Source: Streptomyces luteogriseus (GTDB lineage: Bacteria; Actinomycetota; Actinomycetes; Streptomycetales; Streptomycetaceae). From it: 64,000 nucleotides of DNA. The stretch spans positions 2,604,001 to 2,668,000 of the forward strand of contig NZ_JACHMS010000001.1 in NCBI RefSeq assembly GCF_014205055.1. Direction: 5' to 3'. The position numbers and the translations under genes are program-made. Shown here piece by piece: positions 48,295 through 57,733 of this stretch (its first letter is position 1; every line of letters starts with the position of its first letter). A model generated the notes under the pieces. It was given only the letters and a program-made list of their open reading frames with translations, had not been told where the DNA came from and searched no databases.

Positions 48295-49455
48295 TCACTT
48301 CTCGACGGTCGCGGTGTCGTTCCCCGCGGTCTTCGCCACGGTGCTCTCGGCGGCGGCCTCGTGCGCCGACGACAGCAGCTTGGTGTCCTGCGGCTGCTGG
48401 TCCGCGAAGTTCTCCGGGTGGTGACAGGCGACCTGCTGCCCGGCCCGCAGCTCCTTGAGCGGCGGCTCGGTCGTCTTGCAGATCTCCGTCGCCTTCCAGC
48501 ACCGGGTGTGGAAGCGGCAACCGCTCGGCGGGGCGATCGGCGAGGGCACGTCGCCCTTGAGCAGGATGCGCTCGCTCTTGGCGCCCCGGCGCTTGGGGTC
48601 CGGCACCGGCACGGCCGACAGCAGGGCCTTGGAGTACGGGTGCATCGGCGACTTGTACAGCTGGTCGCGCTCGGCCAGCTCGACGATCTTGCCGAGGTAC
48701 ATCACCGCGATCCGGTCCGACACGTGCCGGACGACCGACAGGTCGTGCGCGATGATCACATACGTCAGACCCAGCTCGTCCTGGAGGTCGTCCAGCAGGT
48801 TCACCACCTGAGCCTGGATCGACACGTCCAGCGCGGAGACCGGCTCGTCCGCCACGACCAGCTTGGGGTTGAGCGCGAGCGCGCGGGCGATGCCGATGCG
48901 CTGGCGCTGGCCGCCGGAGAACTCGTGCGGGTAGCGGTTGTAGTGCTCGGGGTTGAGGCCGACCACCGACAGCAGCCGCTGCACCTCCTTCTTCACACCG
49001 CCCTCGGGCTCGACGCCCTGGAGCCGGAAGGGGGCGCCGACGATCGTGCCGATCGTGTGGCGGGGGTTCAGCGAGGAGTACGGGTCCTGGAAGATCATCT
49101 GCACGTCGCGGCGCATGGGGCGCAGCTCGCCGGTCTTCAGGTGCGTGATGTCCTGGCCCTCGAACTCGACCGAGCCGCCGGTCGGTTCCAGCAGCCGGGT
49201 GATCAGCCGGCCCATGGTCGACTTGCCGCAGCCCGACTCGCCGACGACGCCGAGCGTCTCGCCCCTGCGCACCTCGAAGTCGATGCCGTCGACGGCACGC
49301 ACCGCGCCGGTCTGCCGCTGGAGCAGGCCCTTGCGGATCGGGAAGTGCTTCTGAAGGCCGCTCACCTTCAGCAGGACCTCGCCGTCGGCGGTGGTGCCCT
49401 TGGTGAGGGTGCTCCCGCTGGTGTCCGGTGTGCTCACCGTTTTGTCGTCGCTCAC
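48295..49455 (-). CDS. oppF: Oligopeptide ABC importer ATPase, OppF type
   Basis: 386 residues. One of two ATPases powering a peptide importer. Walker [10 protein letters not shown] (72-80), Q-loop [11 protein letters not shown], signature FSGGQRQR, Walker B LVVADEP, H-loop IAHD. The C-terminal oligopeptide_HTH region holds four cysteines (CRFHTRC, EICKTT, VACHHP) that in this family can hold an Fe-S cluster. The GTG start overlaps oppD by four bases. Last gene of the operon. Confidence 0.95.
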   Translation of the reverse strand: MSDDKTVSTPDTSGSTLTKGTTADGEVLLKVSGLQKHFPIRKGLLQRQTGAVRAVDGIDFEVRRGETLGVVGESGCGKSTMGRLITRLLEPTGGSVEFEGQDITHLKTGELRPMRRDVQMIFQDPYSSLNPRHTIGTIVGAPFRLQGVEPEGGVKKEVQRLLSVVGLNPEHYNRYPHEFSGGQRQRIGIARALALNPKLVVADEPVSALDVSIQAQVVNLLDDLQDELGLTYVIIAHDLSVVRHVSDRIAVMYLGKIVELAERDQLYKSPMHPYSKALLSAVPVPDPKRRGAKSERILLKGDVPSPIAPPSGCRFHTRCWKATEICKTTEPPLKELRAGQQVACHHPENFADQQPQDTKLLSSAHEAAAESTVAKTAGNDTATVEK

Positions 49456-50534
49456 AGCTTCGGCGCAATCTCTTCGGTCCAGATACGCTCCCGCTGCTCC
49501 TGCGTCATGTGGCAGGCGGCCCAGTGCGAGCCGCCGACCTCGGTCAGCTCGGGGCGGACCGTGCGGGTGACGTTGTCCTTCGGGATGTCCGCGTACGGGC
49601 AGCGCGGGTTGAAGGCGCAGCCGGACGGGAGGTTGATGAGGGAGGGCGGCGCGCCCTTGATCGGGATGAGCCGGTCCGTCTCCTCGCGGTCCATGCGCGG
49701 CATCGAGCCGAGCAGGCCCCAGGTGTAGGGGTGACGGGGCTCGGAGAAGACGCCTTCGGCGGGGCCGCGCTCCACGCACCGGCCGCCGTACATGACCAGC
49801 AGGTCGTCGGCCATCTCGGCGACCACACCCAGGTCGTGGGTGATCATGATGACCGCGGAGCCGAACTCCTTCTGCAGATCATGGATCAGATCGAGGATCT
49901 GCGCCTGCACGGTGACGTCCAGGGCGGTGGTCGGCTCGTCGGCGATGAGCAGCTCGGGGTTGTTCACCAGCGCCATGGCGATCATGGCGCGCTGACGCAT
50001 ACCGCCGGAGAACTCGTGCGGGTAGCCGTCGACGCGCTTGGCGGGCTCGGGGATGCCGACCCGGTCGAGCATCTCTATCGCCCGCTGCTTGGCGACCTTC
50101 TTGCTGACGTCGTGGTGGACGCGGTACGCCTCGACGATCTGCTGCCCCACCGTGTAGTAGGGGTGCATCGCCGACAGCGGGTCCTGGAAGATCATGGCCA
50201 TCTTCCGGCCGCGCAGCCGCCGTACCTCGTCGGGGTCGGCCCCGATCAGCTCCTGGCCGTCCAGCCAGACCTCGCCGGAGACCCTGGCGCGGGCCGAGCG
50301 GTGCAGGCCCATCACGCCGAGCGAGGTGACCGACTTGCCGGAGCCGGACTCGCCCACGATGCCCAGGGTCTTGCCCTTGCGCACGTCGAAGCTGACGCCG
50401 TCGACGGACTTGACCAGGCCGTCGTCGGTGTCGAAGTGGATGCGCAGATCACGGACGGACAGGAACACGTCGTCCGGGACGGACGCGGCGGTGGTGTCCG
50501 GTTCGCCGAGCGCGGCTTTGTCGAGCTTGCTCAC
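49452..50534 (-). CDS. oppD: Oligopeptide ABC importer ATPase, OppD type
   Basis: 360 residues. Walker A GESGSGKS near 62-69, Q-loop [12 protein letters not shown], signature FSGGMRQR, Walker B LLIADEP, H-loop ITHD, and the C-terminal cysteine-containing oligopeptide domain ([16 protein letters not shown]). Pairs with OppF. GTG start at 50534 overlaps the oppB stop by four bases. The frame stays open into oppB but that is not protein. Confidence 0.95.
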   Translation of the reverse strand: MSKLDKAALGEPDTTAASVPDDVFLSVRDLRIHFDTDDGLVKSVDGVSFDVRKGKTLGIVGESGSGKSVTSLGVMGLHRSARARVSGEVWLDGQELIGADPDEVRRLRGRKMAMIFQDPLSAMHPYYTVGQQIVEAYRVHHDVSKKVAKQRAIEMLDRVGIPEPAKRVDGYPHEFSGGMRQRAMIAMALVNNPELLIADEPTTALDVTVQAQILDLIHDLQKEFGSAVIMITHDLGVVAEMADDLLVMYGGRCVERGPAEGVFSEPRHPYTWGLLGSMPRMDREETDRLIPIKGAPPSLINLPSGCAFNPRCPYADIPKDNVTRTVRPELTEVGGSHWAACHMTQEQRERIWTEEIAPKL

Positions 50535-51589
50535 GAGTACCTCACCCGGGGGTCGATGGCGGCGTACACCAGGTCGACGATCAGATTGCAGAAGACGATG
50601 AAGAACGCGGCGACCAGGGTCACGCCCATCACGATGGGCAGGTCGTTGTCCTTGATGGCCTGGACGGAGTAGGCGCCGATGCCCTGGAGGGAGAACACGG
50701 TCTCGGTGAGCACCGCGGTGCCGACCAGGGTGCCGAAGTCCATGCCGAAGATGGTGACGATCGGGGTGAGCGCGGAGCGCAGGCCGTGCTTGGCCACGAC
50801 CGTGGTCTCCTTGAGACCCTTGGCCCTGGCCGTTCTGATGTAGTCCTCGCTCATCGTCTCCAGCATGCCCGCCCGGGTGAGCCGGGCGTAGAGCGCGGAG
50901 AAGAGGAACGCGAGGCTGATCCAGGGCAGCATCAGGTGCCAGGCCCATTCGGCCGGGTTGTCCGTGAACGGGACGTAGTCGATGCTCTCCCAGACCGGGA
51001 TCTCGTAGACGAAGAGCGCGAGCAGGATCTGGCCGGTGAAGAAGATCGGCAGCGAGACGCCGGCGAGCGCGATGAACATGGAGAAGCGGTCGATCGGCTT
51101 GCCCTTGCGCAGTGCCGAGATGACGCCGGTCGTCACGCCGGTGACCAGCCAGATCACCGCCGCACCGATGGCCAGCGAGAAGGAGACGGGGATCCGCTGC
51201 TCCAACTGCGGCCACACCTCGATGTGGCTCTTGAAGGAGTACCCGAAGCAGGGTGCGCTGCAGTGCGTCGCGTCGGGACCGAACTTGTAGTCGGCACCCA
51301 CCACGAGGCCCTTGATGAATTCCCAGTACTGCACGTAGACCGGCTGGTCCAGCCCAAGGTTTTCCTTGATCGCGGCGACGGAAGCGGGGTTCGCGTCCTT
51401 GCCCACGTACTGGGTGGCCAACTGGTCGGCCGTCTGCCCGCCGATGCGGGGGACCAGGAAGAAGATGGCGAAGGTGACTGCGCTGACCACCAGCAGCAAC
51501 AGCACTGCGCCCATGACGCGTCGGAGGATGTACGCAGCCACAGCTGTACGGCCCCGGGTGGCCGCGGCGGGGTCGTCCGCCGCGGCCAC
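50531..51589 (-). CDS. oppB: Oligopeptide ABC importer permease, OppB type
   Basis: 352 residues with six membrane helices. The first helix AYILRRVMGAVLLLLVVSAV is the usual OppB start; the EAA loop includes EDYIRTARAKGLKE. A large external loop (about 45-140) lies between helices 1 and 2. GTG at 51589 is used, giving 18 residues before the first helix; a GTG just before AAYILRR is possible. Overlaps oppD by four bases. Confidence 0.93.
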   Translation of the reverse strand: MAAADDPAAATRGRTAVAAYILRRVMGAVLLLLVVSAVTFAIFFLVPRIGGQTADQLATQYVGKDANPASVAAIKENLGLDQPVYVQYWEFIKGLVVGADYKFGPDATHCSAPCFGYSFKSHIEVWPQLEQRIPVSFSLAIGAAVIWLVTGVTTGVISALRKGKPIDRFSMFIALAGVSLPIFFTGQILLALFVYEIPVWESIDYVPFTDNPAEWAWHLMLPWISLAFLFSALYARLTRAGMLETMSEDYIRTARAKGLKETTVVAKHGLRSALTPIVTIFGMDFGTLVGTAVLTETVFSLQGIGAYSVQAIKDNDLPIVMGVTLVAAFFIVFCNLIVDLVYAAIDPRVRYS

Positions 51590-51632
51590 CCGGTGCCTTC
51601 ACCTGCCTTTCGAAAGGATCCGGCCTGCTGAA

Positions 51633-53381
51633 TTACTTCGAGGAGCTCATCAGCAGGTAGTCGTACATGCCGAGGTAGGCCTGCGTGACCGTGACGTTCG
51701 TCGCGGACGTCGGCCGGAGCAGCAGGTTCTTGCGGTAGACCAGCGGGACGACCGAGGCGTTGTCGAGGACCATCTTGTCGATGTCACCCCAGGCCTTGGT
51801 GCGGGCCGCGTCGTCGGTGTTGGCGATCGCGTCCGTCAGGGCCTTGTTGATCTTCGGGTCGTCCAGCTCCATCAGGTTGTTGCCGCCCGAGGGCTTGATG
51901 GCGGCGCCGTTGACGATCTGGTCGAGGAAGCCGTAGCCGGTCGGCCAGTCGGCACCCCAGGCCATCGAGAGCATGCCGAGCTTGTTGTCGTGGACGTAGC
52001 TCGGGACACCGGCGAAGTTCGAGAAGTACTTGCCGGAGGGGAACTGCTTGATCTCGATGTTGATGCCGATCTTCTTCAGCGACGCCTGGATGGCGGTCGC
52101 CGCGGCGATCTCGGCGGGGCGGTCGGAGCGGGCCGTCAGGATCGTGTTGAAGCCGTTCGGCTTGCCGCACGCCTTCAGGGCCGCCTTGGCCTTGGCCACG
52201 TCACCCTTGTGACCGTCGGTCGCGTAGGTGTCGAACTTGGTGTAGCCGTTCACCGACGGCGGCAGCAGCGTGGTCGCCACGTCGCCCTTCGGCGAACCGC
52301 CCATGGCGTCGAGCACCGACTGCTTGTCGAGGCCCCACTGAACGGCCTTGCGGCAGTCGGCGTTGTCGAACGGCTTCACGTTCACGTTGAGCGCGATGTA
52401 CTGCGTGGCGCCCGCGTAGGAGCTGTCCGTCTGGTTGGCGTACTTGCCGCGCAGCACCTTCGGCTGGGTCTGCGGCTGCACACCCGTGCCGGCCGCGTCA
52501 GCCGTGATCTTGTCGGAGAGCAGGTTGTTGTCGACCGTGACCGGGTTGACCTTGAACTTGATCGTGATCTTGTCCGGCAGGGCCTTGCGGATCGGGTCCG
52601 TCTTGGCGTCCCACTGCTTGTTGCGCACGAGGGTGGCGCCGCGGCCCTCCTCGTAGGACTGGAACTGGTACGGGCCGGTGGACTGGATGGCCTGGACGTA
52701 CTTCGCACCGGTGTCCTTCGCCTGCGGCACGGGGGCCGTCTGCGAGAACGTCGCGAGGTAGTCGAAGTCGGCGAACGGCTGCTTCAGCTTGAAGACGATC
52801 GTCCGGTCGTCCGGCGTCTCGATGGACTTCAGGCCCTCGGCGGCCTTGTCCTTGTACGGGCCCTTGTACTTGTCGCCGCCCTCCAGGTACGCCTTGAAGT
52901 ACGTCGGGCCGTTGGACAGTGCCTCGGGCGCGAAGTTGGAGCGCTCGATGGCGTACTTGACGTCCTTGGACGTCACCGGGGTGCCGTCCTGGAACTTCAC
53001 ACCCGCACGCAGCTTGTACGTCCAGGTCTTGGCGTCCGGGCTGGACTTGCCGAGTCCTTCGGCGAGGTCCGGCACGACCTCCAGGCCTGCCTTGCCCGCC
53101 GCCGGCTTGAACGTGGTGAGCGTCCTGCCGTAGAGGCGGGAGAAGTTCTGGACCCAGCCGTAGTACGTGTTGCCCGGGTCGAGGGAGTCCGGCACGTCCG
53201 AGTGCTCGTACGTGGCCGTGCCTCCCTTCTTGTCCGACGCGTTGACGATCGAGTTCAGCGCGGCGTCCTTCTTGCCGTTGCCTCCCCCGTCGTTGTCGTC
53301 ACCTCCGCCGCCGCACGCGGCAGCACCCAGCGACAGTGCCAGGACCGACGCAACGCCGGCGGTCACCCTTCTCGTCTTCAC
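51633..53381 (-). CDS. oppA: Oligopeptide-binding lipoprotein
   Basis: 582 residues. Extracellular solute-binding protein family 5. Signal peptide VKTRRVTAGVASVLALSLG with lipobox LGAAAC, then a Gly/Asp/Asn-rich tether. Family marks: LDPGNTYYGWVQNF, WTYKLRAGVKFQDGTPVTS and DVKYAIERS. The GTG at 53381 is chosen because GAGGGAG lies 9 bases upstream; two earlier ATGs would give an odd signal peptide. Captures peptides for the OppBC channel. It sits between the two permease genes. Confidence 0.94.
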   Translation of the reverse strand: MKTRRVTAGVASVLALSLGAAACGGGGDDNDGGGNGKKDAALNSIVNASDKKGGTATYEHSDVPDSLDPGNTYYGWVQNFSRLYGRTLTTFKPAAGKAGLEVVPDLAEGLGKSSPDAKTWTYKLRAGVKFQDGTPVTSKDVKYAIERSNFAPEALSNGPTYFKAYLEGGDKYKGPYKDKAAEGLKSIETPDDRTIVFKLKQPFADFDYLATFSQTAPVPQAKDTGAKYVQAIQSTGPYQFQSYEEGRGATLVRNKQWDAKTDPIRKALPDKITIKFKVNPVTVDNNLLSDKITADAAGTGVQPQTQPKVLRGKYANQTDSSYAGATQYIALNVNVKPFDNADCRKAVQWGLDKQSVLDAMGGSPKGDVATTLLPPSVNGYTKFDTYATDGHKGDVAKAKAALKACGKPNGFNTILTARSDRPAEIAAATAIQASLKKIGINIEIKQFPSGKYFSNFAGVPSYVHDNKLGMLSMAWGADWPTGYGFLDQIVNGAAIKPSGGNNLMELDDPKINKALTDAIANTDDAARTKAWGDIDKMVLDNASVVPLVYRKNLLLRPTSATNVTVTQAYLGMYDYLLMSSSK

Positions 53382-53407
53382 CTGAGGAAGCTCCCTCATT
53401 CGATGGA

Positions 53408-54406
53408 TCACTTGCTGCGAGGGTCGAGGGCGTCACGCAGCCCGTCACCCAGCAGGTTGAAGGCCAGGACGGTGATGAAGATCGCCAGTCCGGGCACGAA
53501 CATGTACTGCGGATCAGCCGTGTAGAGATCCACAGCGTTGCTGAGCATGCCGCCCCAGGAGGCCTGCGGCGGAGCGATACCGACGCCGAGGAAGCTCAGC
53601 GCGGCCTCGAACAGGATGTTCGTCGGGATGATCAGCGTCGAGTAGACGAGGATCGGTGCGACGAGGTTCGGGAGCAGTTCCCGGAACAGGACGTACGGGC
53701 CGCGTGCCCCGAGGCTTGTGGCGGCCTCGATGAACTCCCGCTTGCGCAGGGTCATCGTCTGGGCGCGCACGATGCGGCCGATGTACGGCCAGCTGAAGAA
53801 GCCGATCACGAAGATCAGCACACTGATGCGCAGGTTCAGGCCTTCGAGGCCGAAGAACCCGTCCTGCACGGAGGCGGAGATCGAGATCGCGAACAGCAGC
53901 AGAGGGAAGGCCAGGAACGTGTCCATGAGCCTGCTGATCACACTGTCGATCCAGCCGCCGTAGTACCCGGCGACGACACCGAGCACGGTGCCGATGCACA
54001 CGGACAGCAGCGTGGCGCCGCCCGCGACCAGGAGGGAGACCCAGGAGCCGTCGATGATGCGGGCGAGCATGTCCCGGCCGTACTGGGGGTCCACGCCGAG
54101 CGGGTGGTCCCAACTCATTCCTCCCCAGCCGCCCTTGGGAGCGAGCAGCGCCGGGTCGATGAGGTCCTGGTTGAACTTGTTGGGATCGAGGTTGAAGATC
54201 CACTGGATCGGCTTGGAGAACACCGCCAGCAGCGTGAGCAGGATGACGACGACGCCGCCCGCCATCGCCACCTTGTCCCGCTTGAAGCGCATCCAGGCGA
54301 TCTGGGTGAGCGAGCGCCCTTCGATCTGGCTCTTCTTGACCCCGGAGAGCACTGCCTCGGGCTGTGCTCCGGCTTCCGCCCCCGTGGTCTCGATCGGTGC
54401 GGTCAC
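53408..54406 (-). CDS. oppC: Oligopeptide ABC importer permease, OppC type
   Basis: 332 residues. Six membrane helices, the first at about 50-70 (VAMAGGVVVILLTLLAVF), with the OppC N-terminal domain before it. EAA loop FIEAATSLGARGPYVLFRELLPN. GTG at 54406 (VTAPIETTGAE) with GAGAGGGG about 11 bases upstream; an earlier GTG at 54484 would add 26 residues. First gene of the operon, ahead of the binding protein, which is not the usual A-B-C-D-F order. Confidence 0.93.
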   Translation of the reverse strand: MTAPIETTGAEAGAQPEAVLSGVKKSQIEGRSLTQIAWMRFKRDKVAMAGGVVVILLTLLAVFSKPIQWIFNLDPNKFNQDLIDPALLAPKGGWGGMSWDHPLGVDPQYGRDMLARIIDGSWVSLLVAGGATLLSVCIGTVLGVVAGYYGGWIDSVISRLMDTFLAFPLLLFAISISASVQDGFFGLEGLNLRISVLIFVIGFFSWPYIGRIVRAQTMTLRKREFIEAATSLGARGPYVLFRELLPNLVAPILVYSTLIIPTNILFEAALSFLGVGIAPPQASWGGMLSNAVDLYTADPQYMFVPGLAIFITVLAFNLLGDGLRDALDPRSK

Positions 54407-54749
54407 GGTGCGATTGACCCCTCTCGGGCCGGCGATCGCCGAGCCCCTGGCTGCCGCTGTAGCGGTTTTGTTTGTCTCGTACACAAGACCGACCCGGCCC
54501 GTGTCTTGCGGGGAGTCTTCAACGCTTTGGCGATCTGTTGCCAGACTTGGCGGTGAAAGGATGCGTAAACGTGATGCTGTCTGCGGGGTTCCGTTATCCG
54601 GACAACGGGTAGCGGGGGTCGGACGCGCCAAGACAGGGGAATTTTAGGACAACCTGCCGCTTTTCGCCCCTATCTACGCGCGGAGAGCTGAGCGGTTGTC
54701 GCGTTCGGCGGGTGACGCGGGAAGGACTCCGGGGGCGACTTCGAGCCGG
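54407..54749 (-). other. Promoter region of the opp operon
   Basis: Spacer between oppC and an SseB gene, with several AT-rich patches. An 18-base near-palindrome CCGTTATCCGGACAACGG (54591-54608) lies about 185 bases before the chosen start, and TAAAAT on the minus strand (54641-54646) could be a -10 box, without a good -35. The long leader may contain further control elements; none recognised. Confidence 0.4.
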
Positions 54750-55550
54750 TCAGTACCGGCCCTGCGCCGGAGGGTATCCGTAGCCGGAGACCGGCGCCTG
54801 GACGGGGGCGGTGGCATGGGCCTCGCGGTCGTAGAACGGGCGGGCGTTCGCGCGCAGCCACATGGCCACCGGGTCGTGCTCGTCGGACATGGCGACGGTC
54901 GACACGGGGAGTCCGTCCGGTACGGCGCCGAGGGACTGCTGCATCATCGCGCGCACGGAGTCCACGGCCGGCGGCGAGGTGTCGTACACATCCAGTCCGA
55001 TGGCGAGGTACGGCGCCCCCAGCGCGGGCTGCACCCAGACCCGGCGCAGCGAGCGGACGGCCGGGGTGCGGTGGGCGTTCTGCGCGAGCAGGGCGTAGAA
55101 CTGCGGGACCTCGATGGCGGGTTCGGACAGGCGCAGGGGGCCGGCGGGCTGGCGGTCCAGGCCCGTGGCGATCCGGCGCAGGTCGAGCCAGGGGATGCCG
55201 ACGCCGCCGCCGGGGGCGTGCGGGTTGAGCCAGAGTCCGAAGTGGTCGGGGTAGAGGGCCCGGGCGACGTCGACGCCGTCGATCACCTCGTACGACCGGT
55301 TCCAGCCGCTGGCGGACAGCTCCTGGGCGGAGGTCACGCAGGGGGCGTAGCCGTGACCGTCGACGTCCATGTTCCCGTACTGGGCGTCGGGGGAGCCGGC
55401 CTGCCCGTGCCACAGGAGCATCCAGATCTGGCCGGTGTGCGGGGTCGCGAGCGCGCGCAGGAGTGCCTCGTAGGCGTCGTAACGCCCGGGCGTGACCTGG
55501 CGCAGCATGTGCTCGACCTGTCCGGCCGCGGCCGTGCCGCTCGCGCTCAC
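54750..55550 (-). CDS. SseB-like (enhanced serine sensitivity) protein
   Basis: 266 residues. Two SseB-type halves: YDAYEALLRALATPHTGQIW and YEVIDGVDVARALYPDHFGL, then VPQFYALLAQNAHRTPAVRS and a C-terminal VAMWLRANARPFYDRE. Soluble, no catalytic motif. Overexpressed E. coli SseB makes cells serine-sensitive; the mechanism is unknown. The GTG at 55550 follows GGGGCGG at good spacing. It lies 136 bases downstream of a second SseB-like gene and close to the glycine-cleavage and serine genes. Confidence 0.85.
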   Translation of the reverse strand: MSASGTAAAGQVEHMLRQVTPGRYDAYEALLRALATPHTGQIWMLLWHGQAGSPDAQYGNMDVDGHGYAPCVTSAQELSASGWNRSYEVIDGVDVARALYPDHFGLWLNPHAPGGGVGIPWLDLRRIATGLDRQPAGPLRLSEPAIEVPQFYALLAQNAHRTPAVRSLRRVWVQPALGAPYLAIGLDVYDTSPPAVDSVRAMMQQSLGAVPDGLPVSTVAMSDEHDPVAMWLRANARPFYDREAHATAPVQAPVSGYGYPPAQGRY

Positions 55551-55686
55551 CTTTACCGCCCCTTCGTACAACGCCTCGACGGTGCCCTAGCTTAAGCCCG
55601 CGCGAGAGATCGGAGCCTGGGGTCGTATCGCGGCCGCGGGTCGTGGGTGGTTCTCGCGCCGTTCCCCGCGCCCCTGAGGTGCCGCC

Positions 55687-56475
55687 CTACCGCTGGAAAA
55701 AGGGCCGGACCCTCTCCCGCATCCACGCTCCCACCGGGTCCTCCGTCACATCCAGGAGCACCAGGTTGACCGGCCAGGGGGCCGGGGCGGCGGTGACCGC
55801 CCGGGTGAGGGCGTCCAGGGGCAGGGCGCGCAGGTCGCCCTCCCACTGGGAGAGTTCGACGCCCACGAACATCACCGGGTCGGCGGTCTCGATGGCGGCG
55901 AGACAGCGGCGGGCCGTGACGACGACACCCGTCGCCTCGAACTCGGCGGAGGCGGCGGCGAGGAAGTCCACCGGGTCGTCCTGCCAGTCGGGCTCGAAGA
56001 GGCGGACCCGGCCGCCGCTCGCGGGGCCGTCCAGCGGGGTCCGGCCGGCCCGGCACAGCTCGGCCACGGCGGGCGGCGGCAGCGGGATACCCACCACACC
56101 ACCCGGGTTGACGGCTATGCCCGCGTGCGGAGGCAGGCCGCGGGCGAACTCCACGGCGGGCGCGATGGTGTACGACATGTGGGAGCCGACGACCTGGCGG
56201 AACTGCTCCTCGGAGCTGAACACCGGCACGAACGCCTGGCCGTCGATCTCGATGCCGGGCAGATCGAGGGGGCCGCTGTGCGGGCCGCCGCCGCTGGGCA
56301 GCGGGATCCACACGAAGCTCCGCCCGAGCACCTCGACGATCCGCCCGCCGGCCGCCGGTCCGGCGCCGAGGGAGGCCGAGAGCACCTCCTCCAGCTCGTT
56401 GCCGGGCCAACCGCCGTGCGGGTGGGTCTGCGTCTGCGCCGGGAAGTCCGCGGAGAAGTCCGCCGGGATGTCCAT
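55687..56475 (-). CDS. SseB-like protein, second copy
   Basis: 262 residues. Shares the SseB layout with its neighbour: NELEEVLSASLGAG, VPVFSSEEQFRQVVG, the GIAVNPGGVVGIPLPP strand-turn, and the final DPVGAWMRERVRPFFQR that parallels DPVAMWLRANARPFYDR in the other copy, so the two are paralogues. Soluble. ATG 56475 (MDIPADFSADFPAQ). Function unknown beyond the family name. Confidence 0.85.
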   Translation of the reverse strand: MDIPADFSADFPAQTQTHPHGGWPGNELEEVLSASLGAGPAAGGRIVEVLGRSFVWIPLPSGGGPHSGPLDLPGIEIDGQAFVPVFSSEEQFRQVVGSHMSYTIAPAVEFARGLPPHAGIAVNPGGVVGIPLPPPAVAELCRAGRTPLDGPASGGRVRLFEPDWQDDPVDFLAAASAEFEATGVVVTARRCLAAIETADPVMFVGVELSQWEGDLRALPLDALTRAVTAAPAPWPVNLVLLDVTEDPVGAWMRERVRPFFQR

Positions 56476-56577
56476 CTGCCTACCGCCTGCCTGGAACCAC
56501 TGCTGTGGCTCAAAAGGCTAACGGCTGACGGAGCGCCGGGGGCATCGGGAACGGGACCGGTGTACGACGGCGCGGGC

Positions 56578-57252
56578 TCAGCCCGTGAAGCCGATTCTGT
56601 GGAGGGTGTTCGCCGTGTCCCGGTCGGCGAGGACGGCCGAGCCGCAGCCGGCGGGGAGATCGCCCCGTTCCACCGCGCGCAGCAGGCGGTTGCTCGCCGC
56701 GCGGTGGCGCAGGAACGCGTAGCGCGAGACGCCGCGGCCGCGGTCGCGCTGACCGGCCAGGGCCTGCTCGGGCGTGACGTCGAGGAGGAGCAGGTGGAGC
56801 GTGCCGTCCCGGCGGCGGGCCTCGCGGGCGAGCCAGCGCCGGACCCAGGCCTGGGTGCCGCAGTCGTGCACGACGACGCCCTCCCCGGTGCGCAGGACGC
56901 GGCGCAGCCCGGCGTAGTGGGAGAGACGGACGAGCGGACGGTAGAGCGCGTACGGCAGGGCGCGCGGCATGCGGCGCTCCCAGCGGTCGCGCGTGTCCTG
57001 GGAGTCGACGCGCCGGCCCGGCACGGTGCGCCGCATCAGCGTGGACTTGCCGCTGCCGGGCAGGCCCGTGACCACGACGAGGTCGCGGGGGCCGAACAGC
57101 AGCGCGTGCGGGCCGCCCCCGGGGCGGTCGCGCAGGTCGCGGACGACCGGCGCCGGCGCCGGCGCCGGGGCGCGGACCGCCCGGACCGGAGCGGCGGCCG
57201 GCTGCTCGGGCAGCGCGATGCCCGTCGTCGCGTACGCGGTGGTCCTGTTCAC
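56578..57252 (-). CDS. P-loop ATPase/kinase of the zeta-toxin-like AAA_33 group
   Basis: 224 residues. Walker A GLPGSGKS (63-70); a catalytic-type Asp/Thr pair in RVDSQDTRDRW; HDCGTQAWVRRWLAREARRRDGTLHL-type lid region with several Arg and a Walker B-like LLLLDVTPE. Such small P-loop enzymes phosphorylate nucleotides, sugars or polynucleotides. The first 50 residues are an Ala/Pro linker partly coded by GGCGCC hexamer repeats (57144-57167). GTG 57252 follows GGGGAGG. Divergent from the glycine riboswitch. Confidence 0.8.
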   Translation of the reverse strand: MNRTTAYATTGIALPEQPAAAPVRAVRAPAPAPAPVVRDLRDRPGGGPHALLFGPRDLVVVTGLPGSGKSTLMRRTVPGRRVDSQDTRDRWERRMPRALPYALYRPLVRLSHYAGLRRVLRTGEGVVVHDCGTQAWVRRWLAREARRRDGTLHLLLLDVTPEQALAGQRDRGRGVSRYAFLRHRAASNRLLRAVERGDLPAGCGSAVLADRDTANTLHRIGFTG

Positions 57253-57483
57253 CGTGATCGTCCTCCCCTGGGGCCAGGTACGGAGTCCCATCCCCGCCGA
57301 GTGTAAAGAGAAGGTAATGCCGCTGGCCTCTCATTTACGTTCTCGTCCTGCAACAGGGCTGCTACAGGTCGCTGTGCCCGGCGCGCGGGACTCGTGCACT
57401 CCCTGTGAAAGGTCCCCCTGCCGCGCCGGAAGGATGCGTGCAATGATGTGCGCGCCAACTGCATACCGGCCGTTTGAATCCGC

Positions 57484-57689
57484 GCGGGAGAGTCCTCAGC
57501 ACCGCAAGAGCTGGGGCGCCGAAGGAGCAAGTCCCTCCCTTGAATCTCTCAGGCCCCGTTACCGCGCGGGCGAGGCACATCTGAAAAGCGGGCCGCCCCC
57601 TGTCCTCGACGGGGATGCGGCTCCACCCAAGGTGCAAGCCAAGGACCCCTCGGGTCATGGCGAACCTCTCAGGTTCCGATGACAGATGG
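57484..57689 (+). ncRNA. Tandem glycine riboswitch upstream of gcvT
   Basis: Two aptamer-like halves. The first has GCGGGAGAG (57484-57492), GCCGAAGGAGCAA (57518-57530) and AATCTCTCAGG (57543-57553). The second has CACCCAAGGTGCAAGCC (57624-57640) and CGAACCTCTCAGG (57661-57673) followed by GATGACAGA. These are conserved core pieces of glycine aptamers. It precedes gcvT by 45 bases. Glycine binding would switch on the cleavage genes; expression-platform details are not resolved. Confidence 0.92.
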
Positions 57690-57733
57690 GGAGGAACGAC
57701 CTCGCCCGTCATTGCCTTGGGAGACGACCGACC

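Noticed and set aside
57144..57167. GGCGCC hexamer tract as a phase-variation switch
   Set aside because: Six-base units keep the reading frame and only encode an Ala/Pro linker, so on/off switching is not expected.
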